A stretch of 64,000 nucleotides of DNA from Aphidius gifuensis (Eukaryota; Arthropoda; Insecta; Hymenoptera; Braconidae). The stretch covers positions 6,882,001 to 6,946,000 of the forward strand of contig NC_057791.1 in assembly GCF_014905175.1 (NCBI RefSeq), written 5' to 3'. Below are positions 23,381 through 33,515 of the stretch, piece after piece. Made by a program: the position numbers and the translations under genes. A model generated the notes under the pieces. That model had not been told where the DNA came from. It ran no database searches and saw only the letters and a program-made list of their open reading frames with translations. Numbering within the stretch: position 1 is the first letter of the stretch; the number at the start of each line of letters is the position of its first letter.

Positions 23381-25157
23381 CTTTTTTTTGATGCTTATTT
23401 ACATTTTGATTACTTTTACTTATTGAAGCAGGACTGAATCCTTTAAAACCATCATTTATACTGGTATTATTATCATAATTTTGTATCATGTTTTCTTCAT
23501 GTTCATTATCTTCATTGTTTATAAACTCATTTTCTGACAACAAATGTTCTTCATTAATAATTTTTATATTGTTATTATCAACATCATCATCAAGTATAAT
23601 AACATCTCTACTTATTTTTAATTTGTTTTCATTTGTTAACCAAACACGATATGCTTTAGTTTCACTTGTTCCTGTTGTCATCTTGTCATCATCGTATCCA
23701 AGAAAAATACATTCTTTTGTTCTTTCAGCCATTTTATCCTTGTTTGGATCTTTATTCAAACAATGACCTTTGGATCCAAATATTTTTAAATGTTTAATAC
23801 ATGGTGCTTTACCATTCCACAATTTATAAGGTATTTCTCCATTGATGCTTTTTGATGGACACCTGTTTCTTAAATAATTGGCAGTAGCTATTGCTTCAGC
23901 CCAAAAGTGTCCCTTTAAATTTGCTTGTAATAGCATGCACCTTGCCATATCATATAATGTTCTGTTTTTTCTTTCTGCAATACCATTTTGCTGTGGTGTA
24001 TGTGCCACAGTTAATCTTCTAATAATTCCAGCATCGGATAAAAACTTATCAAATTCATTGTTTAAATATTCTGTTCCCCTGTCACATTGTAATTGTTTAA
24101 TCTTCATGTTTGTTTGTGGTTCCACCATGTTTTTATATTCTTTGAATGCATTTAAAGCTTGATTCTTGTGCTTTAAAAATTTTACAGTACACATTCGAGA
24201 AAAATCATCGATAAACGTAATCACAAACCTCATACCACCTTTGGAGGGTACCCTGTAAGGTCCAGCCAAGTCTGTATGTATAATTTCAAGTAACTTTGTT
24301 TTTCTTTGTGACTTCTTTGGGAATGACTTTTGACAACATTTTCCTTTAATACAAATTTCACATTGTGGTGTTTCAATGTCATTAAAATTTATATTTAATT
24401 GTTTCAACAACAATCTTAAATCTTTATAACTAACATGACCAAGTTTTTGGTGCCACAACAACAAACTTTTATTTTTATTTTCACTTGACAAGTTTGCTTT
24501 TTCAATTTCTTCACTAACAAAGTATAAACCATTTTCTTTTCTTGCAACAACAACAACCTTATTATCTTTATCCAATATTTTTGCTTTATCTTTATCAAAC
24601 AATATTGTAAAACCATTATCTGTGATTTTTCCAACTGATAATAACTGTGTTCTAAGGTTAGGTACCAATAGTGTATTATCCAATCTCACTATTCTGTTTT
24701 CATTATCATTTTTAATCTTAATTTTTATTGTTCCTTGTGAATCAATATCTGCAGTTGTATCATTAGCCATATTTACACTTGTGCCAATACATCCCTTTTT
24801 ATTTGTAAACTTATTTTCATAAGAGCTCATATGTGACGTTGACCCGCTGTCAAGACACCATTTGTATTGTTTATGTTCATTTTTGTATGTATGCATTGAC
24901 GATTCACATGTAGCGACTTGTGAATACCATCCAGTTTCATCCGCCATTTGTGTCGTTTCATTACTATGATTCACATTAAAATTACAGTCGGCAATTTTGT
25001 GACCAACTTTACCACACTTGTAACATTTTATTTGAAACTTGTGTTTATTATAATTATTTGATGCATTATGATTATTATTTTTACCTTGAGTTTTTTCAAT
25101 GTTTTTATTATTGTTGTATCCAACTTTGTTTATTATTACATGTTGACACAAAAGCAT
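23352..25157 (-). pseudogene. pol: Copia zinc knuckle, protease and integrase
   Basis: In order: knuckle CYKCGKVGHKIADC, protease WCLDSGSTSHMS, pre-integrase LWHQKLGHVSYKDL, integrase with HTDLAGPYRVPS (Asp), QCDRGTEYLN (Asp) and PQQNGIAERKNRTL (Glu). All catalytic residues are present. It is separated by frame changes from Gag (25,108-25,803) and from RT. Confidence 0.92.
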
Positions 25158-25803
25158 TTGTTTTATTATTATTTATATTTTCACAATCTTTAACTTGTCT
25201 TGCATCACTTTCTTCAAGAATTTTTATTTTTAAAGCCTCTGGATTTGGCAATGAGTCACGACTTTCTATGGCACATCGAAAGTTCTCGAAACTTGCCGGA
25301 AGACTATACAATAGCATAACTGACAACATATCCTCATTGATGACTATGTCCATGTCCAACAATTTATCCACTGAACTCATAAACTCACTTATATGCTCTC
25401 TTACATTTTGATTTTCATCCATTTTATTCAAGATTAATTTTTTCAATAACGTGGCCTTTCTTGCCGGTCCACTTGATTGATATATCTCATGCAATGTTTT
25501 CCAGACATCGTTTGATGTTGTACACTTCTTGATTTGTCTTAATTCAGACGGTTGAATACACAATATTAATTCTGATTTTGCTTTTCTATCATTTTCTTTC
25601 CATGTTTTAATTAATTTTTCTGAGCTTGTTCTTGTTGTTTCTGATGTTGGATCTATTTCGGGTTCTTTTTGTTCACCACACACATAACCCCACAAATTAT
25701 TTTTCACCAACACTGCTTCAACTTGCATTTTCCAAGTATCAAAATTCTCTTTATTTAATAGTTCAATTCTTGATGCATTATTTGAACCCATTTTTATTTT
25801 CAA
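25108..25803 (-). CDS. gag: Copia Gag
   Basis: Copia Gag of the UBN2 family: NKENFDTWKMQVEAVLVKNN at the start and LLYSLPASFENFRCAIESRD further on. 231 codons, overlapping the next frame by about 50 bp. A single polyprotein in the ancestor is likely. Confidence 0.88.
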   Translation of the reverse strand: MKIKMGSNNASRIELLNKENFDTWKMQVEAVLVKNNLWGYVCGEQKEPEIDPTSETTRTSSEKLIKTWKENDRKAKSELILCIQPSELRQIKKCTTSNDVWKTLHEIYQSSGPARKATLLKKLILNKMDENQNVREHISEFMSSVDKLLDMDIVINEDMLSVMLLYSLPASFENFRCAIESRDSLPNPEALKIKILEESDARQVKDCENINNNKTNAFVSTCNNKQSWIQQ

Positions 25804-25950
25804 TTGTTATTTTAATTATTCACTATTTCAATGTTCTATTAATACTTCTTTTCAATATGACGCTTCTGGAACTTTCCACGATACCACGTTTTACTCACTT
25901 TTATTAAATAATTTTATTGCTCCAATTTTATTAATCCGTTTGGATTGTGT

Positions 25951-25966
25951 CCTGGGCCCATAACCT
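25951..25966 (-). promoter_or_regulatory. Copia primer binding site, initiator tRNA-Met
   Basis: On the minus strand GGTTATGGGCCCAGG is complementary to the anticodon arm of initiator tRNA-Met (CTGGGCCCATAACC), the internal primer known for copia elements. Confidence 0.75.
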
Positions 25967-26500
25967 ATTGTGATTATGATTAGGAAAATGGTGCAATAAT
26001 GTAACAACAACAATTATATTATTGATATTTAATAAAGAGTAAAAGTATATTAATTACAGGTGGAATGTGTGACATCCTCGCTTGAGGTGTCGCCAGAAAG
26101 TGTATGTACTTTGTGTGTGCATGAATGTATATGTGTGTGTATGTGATGTCACCAAGGCAACTGTTTGTATCTGTGTGTGCGTCGTTAAGTTCAATTTCCA
26201 ACATAATAATAGGTATTTTATGATAAAAAAAAGTGTACGTATGCACTTTTTAAGCAAATGAATAAATAAATATAATACTAAAATAAAGTACAAAATATAA
26301 TAATAATAATAAGTATGTTATGATAAAAAAGAGTGCACGTAAGCAATATTTATCAAAATTCAAAGAAAAAGTGCATACGTCATATTTTTTAATTATTATA
26401 AATATATATAAATTGAAATTTGATACCAAAGTGCGCGCGTCTTTACTCTTTCGTATATGAGTACCAAAGAAAAAAAAATTCAGTCTTGAATAAGATTTCA
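25967..26500. promoter_or_regulatory. LTR remnant and repeated motif before the VQGF gene
   Basis: The first part should be copia LTR. Nearer the gene, AAGTG(C/T)-(A/G)(C/T)-ACG-like words recur at about 26,232, 26,331, 26,369 and 26,430 (for instance AAGTGTACGTATGCAC, AAGTGCATACGTC). They may be regulatory sites of the gene at 26,507. Confidence 0.35.
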
Positions 26501-26506
26501 GTTATA

Positions 26507-27304
26507 ATGGTTGAATATATTGTTGATGTTCAAGGATTTTATGATGTTGATCAAAGTTTTATTGTTAAAGAATTTGCAATAGCAAATTTGAATCAAGAAG
26601 ATGATATCAAGTCGGTGGTATTCAAGCCTCCCTGTGCTATGGGTACATTATCATCTGCTTGCAAACACACAAATAATTGGTTAACGAACAATCATCATGG
26701 ACTGTTATGGAACTCAGGAGATGTTGATTATAATGAACATGGAAAAATTATAAATGACAGCCTTGAGTCATCAATTTACGTATATGTAAAAGGTTATGAG
26801 AAAAAAAAATGGCTCAGCAATATTTTGAAAGACAATAAAACTATTATCGATTTGATTGATATGGATTGTCCAGCGCATGGCAAACTACCAACTAAGATAT
26901 GTCAAAAAAACTATGTTCACCATCTAAGTTATCATCTCAATTTATGGACTCTTACTTGTGCATTGGATAATGTACAAAAATTGAGAGCATGGTTCCGAAC
27001 TAACTGGGGATCAGTTTCATCATTGAAAAAATCGATTCAGCTATTCTGTCATCTCGAGAGTCTGGAAAAAATGTCAACAGAAGATATTGCGCATTTACCA
27101 GAGAGATATATTTTTCTGCTTACACCAAACTCAATAAATACCGTGTGGGATAAATTGCCAGAAAAATTTAAAACAAAAAAAGATTTCATCCAATATAAAC
27201 TCTGCATTGAACATTATCATAATCTAGACGGAAAATCAGATGAATTTGACGGGCCATCACCCATGATAAAAGATTGTAAAGAATGTCAAAATAAAAATGA
27301 ATAA
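26507..27304 (+). CDS. Conserved Polinton protein, VQGF type
   Basis: 265 codons starting MVEYIVDVQGFYDVDQSFIV, the most family-like start although the frame is open from 26,420. Similar proteins with VDVQGF...VKELAI...FKPPC are common in insect Polintons; Y has a copy at 37,987-38,826. The N-terminal D-x-Q-G-F strand and later Cys/His residues (CPAHGKLP, HHLSYH) suggest a nuclease-like or metal-binding fold, but function is unknown to me. Intact. It lies after the copia element and converges with the capsid gene. Confidence 0.8.
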   Translation: MVEYIVDVQGFYDVDQSFIVKEFAIANLNQEDDIKSVVFKPPCAMGTLSSACKHTNNWLTNNHHGLLWNSGDVDYNEHGKIINDSLESSIYVYVKGYEKKKWLSNILKDNKTIIDLIDMDCPAHGKLPTKICQKNYVHHLSYHLNLWTLTCALDNVQKLRAWFRTNWGSVSSLKKSIQLFCHLESLEKMSTEDIAHLPERYIFLLTPNSINTVWDKLPEKFKTKKDFIQYKLCIEHYHNLDGKSDEFDGPSPMIKDCKECQNKNE

Positions 27305-27523
27305 ATGAAAAAATTCTTTTTAACATACATTATTTGTTTATTTATTTGAATAATAATTTTTATTTTTCAGTAATTTATAAAATAAGGAGAAAATAATATA
27401 TATATATACAACAATTTTTTTTTTTTTTTTTTTTATGTACATTATTTGATTTATTTATTTTGTTTACATATTGTTATGAGATAAATATAGGATTAATAAG
27501 TTTACAGGTTAATTGAATATATA

Positions 27524-28760
27524 TTAAACGAGCTTGCGTACTGAACCACTAATTGGATTATATTCAACAATTCGATCATGTAAAATCAAACAATAAGCTG
27601 ATGTTTGAGCTGGAAATTGTGTTGTTGATTCAAATTCAAGTCGAATATCTACTGGTCCAGATTTTAAAAATTCATTTTGCTTTGAACAATCTATGACAAT
27701 AAGTGGAGCTTCTTCCAAAAATTTTTGTCTTGTAAATAATGGTTGTGGTGTTTCTGTGTAATAGTAGGAAGCTTGGAAATATGCAAACATATCATATAAT
27801 AATGAGAATTGATTATGAGCAAAATCAATATTTAAATTTCCATAAGGATATGATTGTGAATTTAAAAACAGCTTAACATCACGCAAGTTACAATGATCAA
27901 AAACACTTGAATTGTTTGTTACAGAGTTTTTTCGTCCTGTTTGGAAGCCTAAAATTATGTATCTCGGTTTTTCCAATTGTGTTGATGTTTTCACACTCCA
28001 ATTTTGTTTTGTAGTTGCAGGTAATAGTAGATACTCGTACAATTCCCATGTACGAAAACTGATTGCTATGGATGGATCCTTGGCAATGTAATTTAAAAGT
28101 TGAATTTTCTGCTTATCGGACACTTTGATATATGGAACAATCCATTCCACTTTTTGAAGTTTAATTTGTATTTTTTCGCCACTTTTTCCTTCCGCAGGTT
28201 GTTCTTGTAGGCAGGCATTCACATCACTATTTGCTCTTATTAAAATAAGTTCATGTTTTGCATTGATAATTATTTTTTTATAATCTTCAGCAAATCCTAG
28301 CAGCAGGCTCAGTGGTATTGATATATCAAAATAACCACTCGAATCAAATAATGATTCTTCATCAGACATTAACCATCCGGCATTCTCCAATAAAGATTTT
28401 TGATTTGGACTTAAGGAAATATATATTTCATAAGAGTCGTAAGACCAACATTTTTGCTCCGATCAATTTTAATTGCATTTATCTCATAGCGAATTTCTTC
28501 AAACATGTGTGCTATTGCCATTCGTACCAATGAAGTTGTTTTTGGCACAGATTTTCCGTCACTTGTGAGAAATTGTCCAGTAATATGTAGTGAACTTTTA
28601 CTTGGTAGTACACATAAATCTTGATGTTGAATTCCAATCCGGATTTCATCGTTGTTATTGAATGTTGAAGAGCCATAAGGCTGATGAGCTTATGTAACTC
28701 ACAATGGGCAATCGATTCATCAAAAATGATTGGATCTTGTATACTCAAAATTTCATCCAT
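27524..28760 (-). pseudogene. Polinton major capsid protein (double jelly roll), frameshifted
   Basis: Three frames in series: start MDEILSIQDPIIF at 28,760, a middle part with DRSKNVGLTTLMK (about 28,430), and the C-terminal 288 codons from 28,390 to 27,524 (ENAGWLMSDEESLFD...). The middle motif is characteristic of Polinton hexon-like capsids. Shifts fall near 28,670 and 28,400. In intact relatives the protein forms the trimeric capsomer of an icosahedral shell. Its frame overlaps the small gene upstream. Confidence 0.85.
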
Positions 28761-28906
28761 GGTATAATACAAAAAAAGCAACAAAATGATACTTTTATTT
28801 CCGTTGATGTTGTTGACGTGGATCCAGACCGAGACTCTTGAGAAACTGAATACTCTGATGTGTTATCGCTTTGCTTCCTTGCTTTTGACTGATTTTTTTT
28901 TGGCAT
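28745..28906 (-). CDS. Small basic protein overlapping the capsid start
   Basis: 53 codons, starting MPKKNQSKARKQ, with a Ser/Thr-rich middle and a hydrophobic, Cys-rich end (FCCFFC). It ends 16 bp inside the major capsid frame, an overlap typical of compact viral gene blocks. The basic start could bind DNA, as small core proteins do; that is inference only. Confidence 0.4.
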   Translation of the reverse strand: MPKKNQSKARKQSDNTSEYSVSQESRSGSTSTTSTEIKVSFCCFFCIIPWMKF

Positions 28907-28937
28907 AATGTCTCGCATTTATAGCTTTGTCCAATTA

Positions 28938-28970
<33 letters not shown>

Positions 28971-29026
28971 GTTTATTTTTATTTTTTTTTCTTTTTTTTT
29001 AAAAACGATGCCCATATTTTTTTTTC

Positions 29027-29719
29027 CTATTTGACACTTTTAATGTGTAGTCGAATTGTAATCGTTTCTCCACGGAAATTCACAATTTCACCATCCTGAT
29101 CGACAATTTTCAATTGCAATTGATGTATTGCTCGCACTGTGACTGGCAGATAAATGACATGAGATGGTACTTCAACAATCTTATATCCAGGAGGCACAAC
29201 TGGGAAAAATTCATGTATTGTGTGAACTTTGTGCTGATTCATATATGCACCGGTTGTTATGTTACACTGAATTTGGAGTGTATTGACCTTTAATATGGCA
29301 ACAGGCAAGTCAGATTTATGTAGAATATCAGCTCCGAGGATTCGTTTTGTAAAGCCCAACAATCTTCCAATCGAGTCTTCTATTTCAAAATGAATACGTT
29401 TGTTACATTTAACCTCACTATGTAGTTCATTGTTATTTGGTTTAATACTAATAGTAACGTCATTCTGACATATTGCTTTTTGGATATAACTTTCAATATC
29501 CTCAATTTCATAACTTCCTGTTGGAATTGTGATTAGTTTACAACCTTCAATGTAGACTTTATTGTTACCAGTGTCAATATTCGGTATAGAATTAAATGTT
29601 GTAAACTCGACAAGCCCAGCAACATAATTTTTATTTGCTGACAACTCAATCGGCGGGAAGTATTGTGTTTCAAGAGTCGATGACCTGCCCGACAATGTCA
29701 ACGTAAATGAATCATCCAT
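29027..29719 (-). CDS. Penton-like minor capsid protein
   Basis: 230 codons, MDDSFTLTLSGRSSTLETQYF..., intact. Sequence and position between hexon and protease fit the single jelly roll minor capsid (penton) protein of Polintons and adintoviruses; segments such as FPPIELSANKNYVAGLVEF and TIHEFFPVVPPGYKIVE are typical. It would occupy the five-fold vertices of the capsid. Confidence 0.85.
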   Translation of the reverse strand: MDDSFTLTLSGRSSTLETQYFPPIELSANKNYVAGLVEFTTFNSIPNIDTGNNKVYIEGCKLITIPTGSYEIEDIESYIQKAICQNDVTISIKPNNNELHSEVKCNKRIHFEIEDSIGRLLGFTKRILGADILHKSDLPVAILKVNTLQIQCNITTGAYMNQHKVHTIHEFFPVVPPGYKIVEVPSHVIYLPVTVRAIHQLQLKIVDQDGEIVNFRGETITIRLHIKSVK

Positions 29720-29753
29720 GACTAATGATTATTTTAGCGTGTGTCATGATTAT

Positions 29754-30116
29754 TTATAGTCTCTTGCCAGCCAGAAATTTGAGACATAGATGACCGCAAA
29801 CAATTGTATTATAATTTTGATATTTTTCATAATTATATTTAATGCTACCAACACCGAGATAATTAATCAGCTCTTGTGGAGGCTTCAAATCACCAAAGCT
29901 ATCGAAATAAATGACATCATTGAGCCGTTTTTTGTATGCAACCCAATGTGTACCAGCACCATCTTTATCATCAATATTTACAATTGCTGATTCATTTTTA
30001 CGAGGACCAGTTATTGGTAATCCATTCCTCATGAAAACTCCTCGGAAATAAGGAATTTTAAAAGCTTTGGCGTATTTGATGATATCAATATTTGTGAGAG
30101 CTCGATGTGGTAGCAT
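29754..30116 (-). CDS. Adenain-like cysteine protease
   Basis: 120 codons, intact. The C5-type triad is visible in order: His in GTHWVAYKK (about residue 49), Asp in YFDSFGD (about 69) and Cys in VCGHLCLKFL (about 107-111). Family members mature capsid proteins in the virion. Its ATG overlaps the stop of the PLA2 gene (TAATG at 30,116), which suggests coupled translation or a shared transcript. Confidence 0.92.
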   Translation of the reverse strand: MLPHRALTNIDIIKYAKAFKIPYFRGVFMRNGLPITGPRKNESAIVNIDDKDGAGTHWVAYKKRLNDVIYFDSFGDLKPPQELINYLGVGSIKYNYEKYQNYNTIVCGHLCLKFLAGKRL

Positions 30117-30964
30117 TACAAGTTTTTTTTCTTATTTACTTTTTTTGCGGGCTTTAAAAACAGACCTAGTCCTCTTTTATAAGGAGATAAAAATAATCCT
30201 TTGCCCAATACAATTGATTCCATTTTCTTATTATGACGTTGATTTTCTCGTAGTAATTTTTTTGCTGCATGTACAACATTTATTGTCTTTGAAATTGTTG
30301 CTGCACCAGATGCACTTAATCCAGCAAATAGTGGTATTAAAAATGGTATACTACCATCACTGTTATTTTCTTTATTCAATAGAAGAGGTAAAATTCGTGG
30401 TAAACGAATTTTTTTTTTTCCACCAACTTTTTTGACAGCAACACGTGCACTTTCCAGAACCGTCTTTATTGGATCAGTGATTTCAGGCTTTATAGATTGT
30501 TTTGATATATCTATAATCCTGTTGAGACTTGTTAAATACTTTTTATATTTTTGTTTTGGGATGATTTTAACTTTTTTATCATTCTTTTCAGTTGTTTGTA
30601 TTTTCTTGATTTTATGATGAATTTTTTTATTCTTTTTGCTTCTATTTAAACCCATACCAAGTTTCGTTTTCAAATTCATTGCAGTTGTCACACCCCAAGC
30701 TACGGCTCTTTCACCAAGTGACGAATCTTTGGCAAATACACGTTGCCAAGCTTTATCGGCAAGTATTTTATCAGCTTTATGTCGTTCTTCGAGATTGTCA
30801 GGATTTTTTGAATAGCTTATATCATGCTCACGACAATGTTCATCCAACGGATTAACACCGCGATCACCACGAGCTAATCTTTTATCGAGCTTTGTACCCG
30901 GACCACAATAATTATACTGTGGAACGTGTAATTCAAATGGCAGGCTATTGATGATACTGTTCAA
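30116..30964 (-). CDS. PLA2-domain virion protein
   Basis: 282 codons, intact. Near the N-terminus the parvovirus-type phospholipase A2 domain has the calcium loop YNYCGPGT (about residue 19) and the catalytic HD pair in LDEHCREHDISYS (about 42-50). A lysine-rich stretch follows, then a glycine/alanine-rich hydrophobic segment (PFLIPLFAGLSASGAATI, about 225) that could interact with membrane. In relatives the domain helps particles leave endosomes. Confidence 0.9.
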   Translation of the reverse strand: MNSIINSLPFELHVPQYNYCGPGTKLDKRLARGDRGVNPLDEHCREHDISYSKNPDNLEERHKADKILADKAWQRVFAKDSSLGERAVAWGVTTAMNLKTKLGMGLNRSKKNKKIHHKIKKIQTTEKNDKKVKIIPKQKYKKYLTSLNRIIDISKQSIKPEITDPIKTVLESARVAVKKVGGKKKIRLPRILPLLLNKENNSDGSIPFLIPLFAGLSASGAATISKTINVVHAAKKLLRENQRHNKKMESIVLGKGLFLSPYKRGLGLFLKPAKKVNKKKNL

Positions 30965-31122
30965 CAGACCCCTTCCTTTTTTTTTTTATTTTTTTTTTTG
31001 CACGTTGATGCTCAATCATTGTCTTTGAAGAACTAACTGCATTCAATAAAATCCCGAGTATTTATATGGTTTTACGTTAGGACAGATTAAGCTAGCAGCT
31101 TGTTCAATTGTAAAAAAGAAAC

Positions 31123-31890
31123 ATGGAATTTCAAGAACAACCGTTAAAGTTGCCAGTCATCAATTTTGATCAAATTGTGCAAAAAACTGCTCCAAAAAAA
31201 CCATCTGAAAAAAGACATGGAAGTTTATTACCGAATAGTGTGAGAGGTGTATTTTGTGGACCTTCAAATTCTGGCAAAACAAACGCTCTTCTTGCAATAA
31301 TAATTCACCCAAATGGATTAAGATTTGAGAATGTTTATGTGTATTCCGAATCGCTTAATCAGCAAAAGTACAAATTTCTCGAAAAAATTATTAATAATGT
31401 TGAAGAAATCGGTTATTTTCCATTCAATGAACATGAGAAAGTTATTCAACCTGAAGAGGCTAGACCAAATTCACTGATGATTTTCGATGATATATCTACA
31501 GAAAAACAAGATAATGTTCGAGCATTTTTCTGCATGGGTAGACATCAAGCAGTTGATAGTTTTTATTTATCTCAGACCTATGCTCACATACCCAAACATT
31601 TGGTGAGAGATAATGCCAATTTTTTTGTACTTTTTCGTCAAGATGAAAGAAATTTAAAGCATATATACAATGATCATGTAAATACTGACATGGAATTTGT
31701 AAAATTCCGCAATATATGCTCGACATGTTGGAATAAAGATAAATATGGATTCCTTGTGATTGACAAAGATAGTGACATTAATAATGGCCGATACAGGAAA
31801 GGTTTTGATTGTTATATAAACATTTCAAACGATTCCGCTGAAAATACAGTTTCTCCCTCTGCTACCACCACTGGTACTTCTACTATCTAA
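31123..31890 (+). CDS. Packaging ATPase (FtsK/HerA type)
   Basis: 255 codons, intact. Walker A is FCGPSNSGKTNALL (about residues 45-58) and Walker B is SLMIFDDIS (about 118-126), followed by the sensor-like FYLSQTY. Polinton-type ATPases pump DNA into the capsid. It is divergent from the PLA2-protease-capsid block, with about 160 bp between them that must hold promoters for both directions (TATTTATA near 31,058). Confidence 0.92.
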   Translation: MEFQEQPLKLPVINFDQIVQKTAPKKPSEKRHGSLLPNSVRGVFCGPSNSGKTNALLAIIIHPNGLRFENVYVYSESLNQQKYKFLEKIINNVEEIGYFPFNEHEKVIQPEEARPNSLMIFDDISTEKQDNVRAFFCMGRHQAVDSFYLSQTYAHIPKHLVRDNANFFVLFRQDERNLKHIYNDHVNTDMEFVKFRNICSTCWNKDKYGFLVIDKDSDINNGRYRKGFDCYINISNDSAENTVSPSATTTGTSTI

Positions 31891-31964
31891 AAAAAATATC
31901 AGATAATTTAGAGTAATATTATACGATATATAGTAAAAATTCCAAAATAAAAGACAGTAGGATT

Positions 31965-33023
31965 GTGTACTGTGAACTGTCAACAGCATCATTATCTATC
32001 ATGAAGCATACAAACTTACATGCTGAAAAATCATTATTGCATGAAATTGAAAAAGCAAGTGACTCTATAAGACGTAAACATAAATTAATTAAATATGGTC
32101 GAGTTGAAAATGAAAGAATAACAAGTGAGGTGTTAGGACCTATAACTGAGCCTTTAAAAAAAATGCTAGCAGATGTATCAAAACAAAAACCAACACCAAG
32201 TTCCAGTAAAAATCAAGCAGAAAAAAAAAATAGTGCTCAAAGAAAAGAAGAAGAATACACGACAGAAGAAGAAGAATACGAGACAGAAGGAGAAGATGAA
32301 AAATCAATATTGACAAATAATGACGAAAAAATTGATATTGATCCGTTAACTTTTCATAAGAATAATGTTAGTGATGCTGATGATGATGACACAGACGAAG
32401 ATATAACGGAGAAAAAAAAAAAAATTTGGATGATGAAGAAGCACCTTGAAAGGCAAAAATCAATAAATTCTCATGACAAGGCTCAAAATATAATGTACAC
32501 CATTCAAAAATTAAAAAACAATAAATTATTGTTTGGTAATTCAATGATTGAAATAAAAAATCATCATATTTATGTGAAAGATAAAATTTATCCGGCTACT
32601 CAAGGTCTCTTGGAGTTATTATTTCAACAATCACCTAATGCATCTATTATTCGGAAAGTTGATCGAGAAATTTTTATTGAAATTATAAAATTAACAAATG
32701 CACATCGTAAAAATTTCAAACCTGATGGTGCATTTCTGACAAACAGGACACAAAAATATAAAAATTATGTATCACTGTTTGTCAAGTCTTTGAAAAACAA
32801 AAGTAGAGAGCAAAAAGGTTCAGCACTTGTATTACCAAAATACAAAACACTACAAAAAAATAAGAAAATAAATAATACAAATTATATATATTGGGATGAT
32901 CCCAATGAGCTTGTCAATCGTCTTCAATTACTTGTAGCTTCAGAAAAAGCTGGAAATAATAGTCACGCTAATGAAATTCTTTCAATTATTGAAGAATTAA
33001 GAGAAGCTGGTATTATTTGTTAA
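31965..33023 (+). CDS. Conserved Polinton protein preceding integrase
   Basis: Open for 352 codons; the ATG at 32,001 (MKHTNLHAEKSLL) is the more likely start. N-terminal helical region (YGRVENERITSEVLGPITEP), a long E/K/T-rich disordered middle, then a globular C-terminal half with YPATQGLLELLF, NAHRKNF and YIYWDDPNELVNRLQLLVAS. Common next to integrase in insect Polintons, role unknown. Intact here and split in Y. Confidence 0.85.
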   Translation: MYCELSTASLSIMKHTNLHAEKSLLHEIEKASDSIRRKHKLIKYGRVENERITSEVLGPITEPLKKMLADVSKQKPTPSSSKNQAEKKNSAQRKEEEYTTEEEEYETEGEDEKSILTNNDEKIDIDPLTFHKNNVSDADDDDTDEDITEKKKKIWMMKKHLERQKSINSHDKAQNIMYTIQKLKNNKLLFGNSMIEIKNHHIYVKDKIYPATQGLLELLFQQSPNASIIRKVDREIFIEIIKLTNAHRKNFKPDGAFLTNRTQKYKNYVSLFVKSLKNKSREQKGSALVLPKYKTLQKNKKINNTNYIYWDDPNELVNRLQLLVASEKAGNNSHANEILSIIEELREAGIIC

Positions 33024-33081
33024 TATATATGTTCATTCAGTCTTTAATGTACAGTCATTAAAAGGACATTGGAGTGGAATA

Positions 33082-33513
33082 ATGTCTAGTGTTGATATAT
33101 TTGGACGTCAATTATCAAATAAACGAAAATATTCTATCGGAGGAAAAAGTGATGGCGATACAATAAGAGGACCACCTGGAGAAGGTTTCAAATTTACAGA
33201 AGACGGAAATTATGACATTGCAGAAAAAAAATTATGTCACATTGCCGATGCTCAAGACATAAATGATGCTGTCTCAAAAAAAGTAGCACTGATTCTAATT
33301 AAAAATGAAACTAATAATATACTTAGAATAATGCAAGAAGATAGTCAAAAATATATCACTGAAGTCATTAGTAAACTGACAATCAAAGTGGACACATTGC
33401 AAAAAAGTGTTGAAAAATCACGTCATACATTAGATGAGCTGAGTACAGAAGTTGCAAGTATATCTCACTATTTGACAGAGAATTTGGGAGTACGTTTAGA
33501 AAATCAAAAATAA
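33082..33513 (+). CDS. Coiled-coil protein with GPPGEGF motif
   Basis: 143 codons, intact. Starts MSSVDIFGRQLSNKRK; GPPGEGFKFTEDGNYDI and KLCHIADAQDINDAV in the middle recall shaft-head junctions of trimeric viral fibres, and heptad-like hydrophobics after residue 100 (LTIKVDTLQKSVEKSRHTL) suggest a coiled coil. A fibre or spike role is inference. The stop is two bases before the integrase ATG. Confidence 0.65.
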   Translation: MSSVDIFGRQLSNKRKYSIGGKSDGDTIRGPPGEGFKFTEDGNYDIAEKKLCHIADAQDINDAVSKKVALILIKNETNNILRIMQEDSQKYITEVISKLTIKVDTLQKSVEKSRHTLDELSTEVASISHYLTENLGVRLENQK

Positions 33514-33515
33514 AA

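Larger units (their letters stand above)
21810..25966 (-). mobile_element. Ty1/copia element, 3' truncated
   Basis: Minus-strand gag-pol from primer site (25,966) to the end of RNase H, which breaks off at NDNQG near 21,815 where the polB frame of X begins. No 3' LTR is seen, so one end was lost in a deletion that also removed most of X's polB. A 5' LTR is expected above 25,970 but I could not delimit it. Confidence 0.85.
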
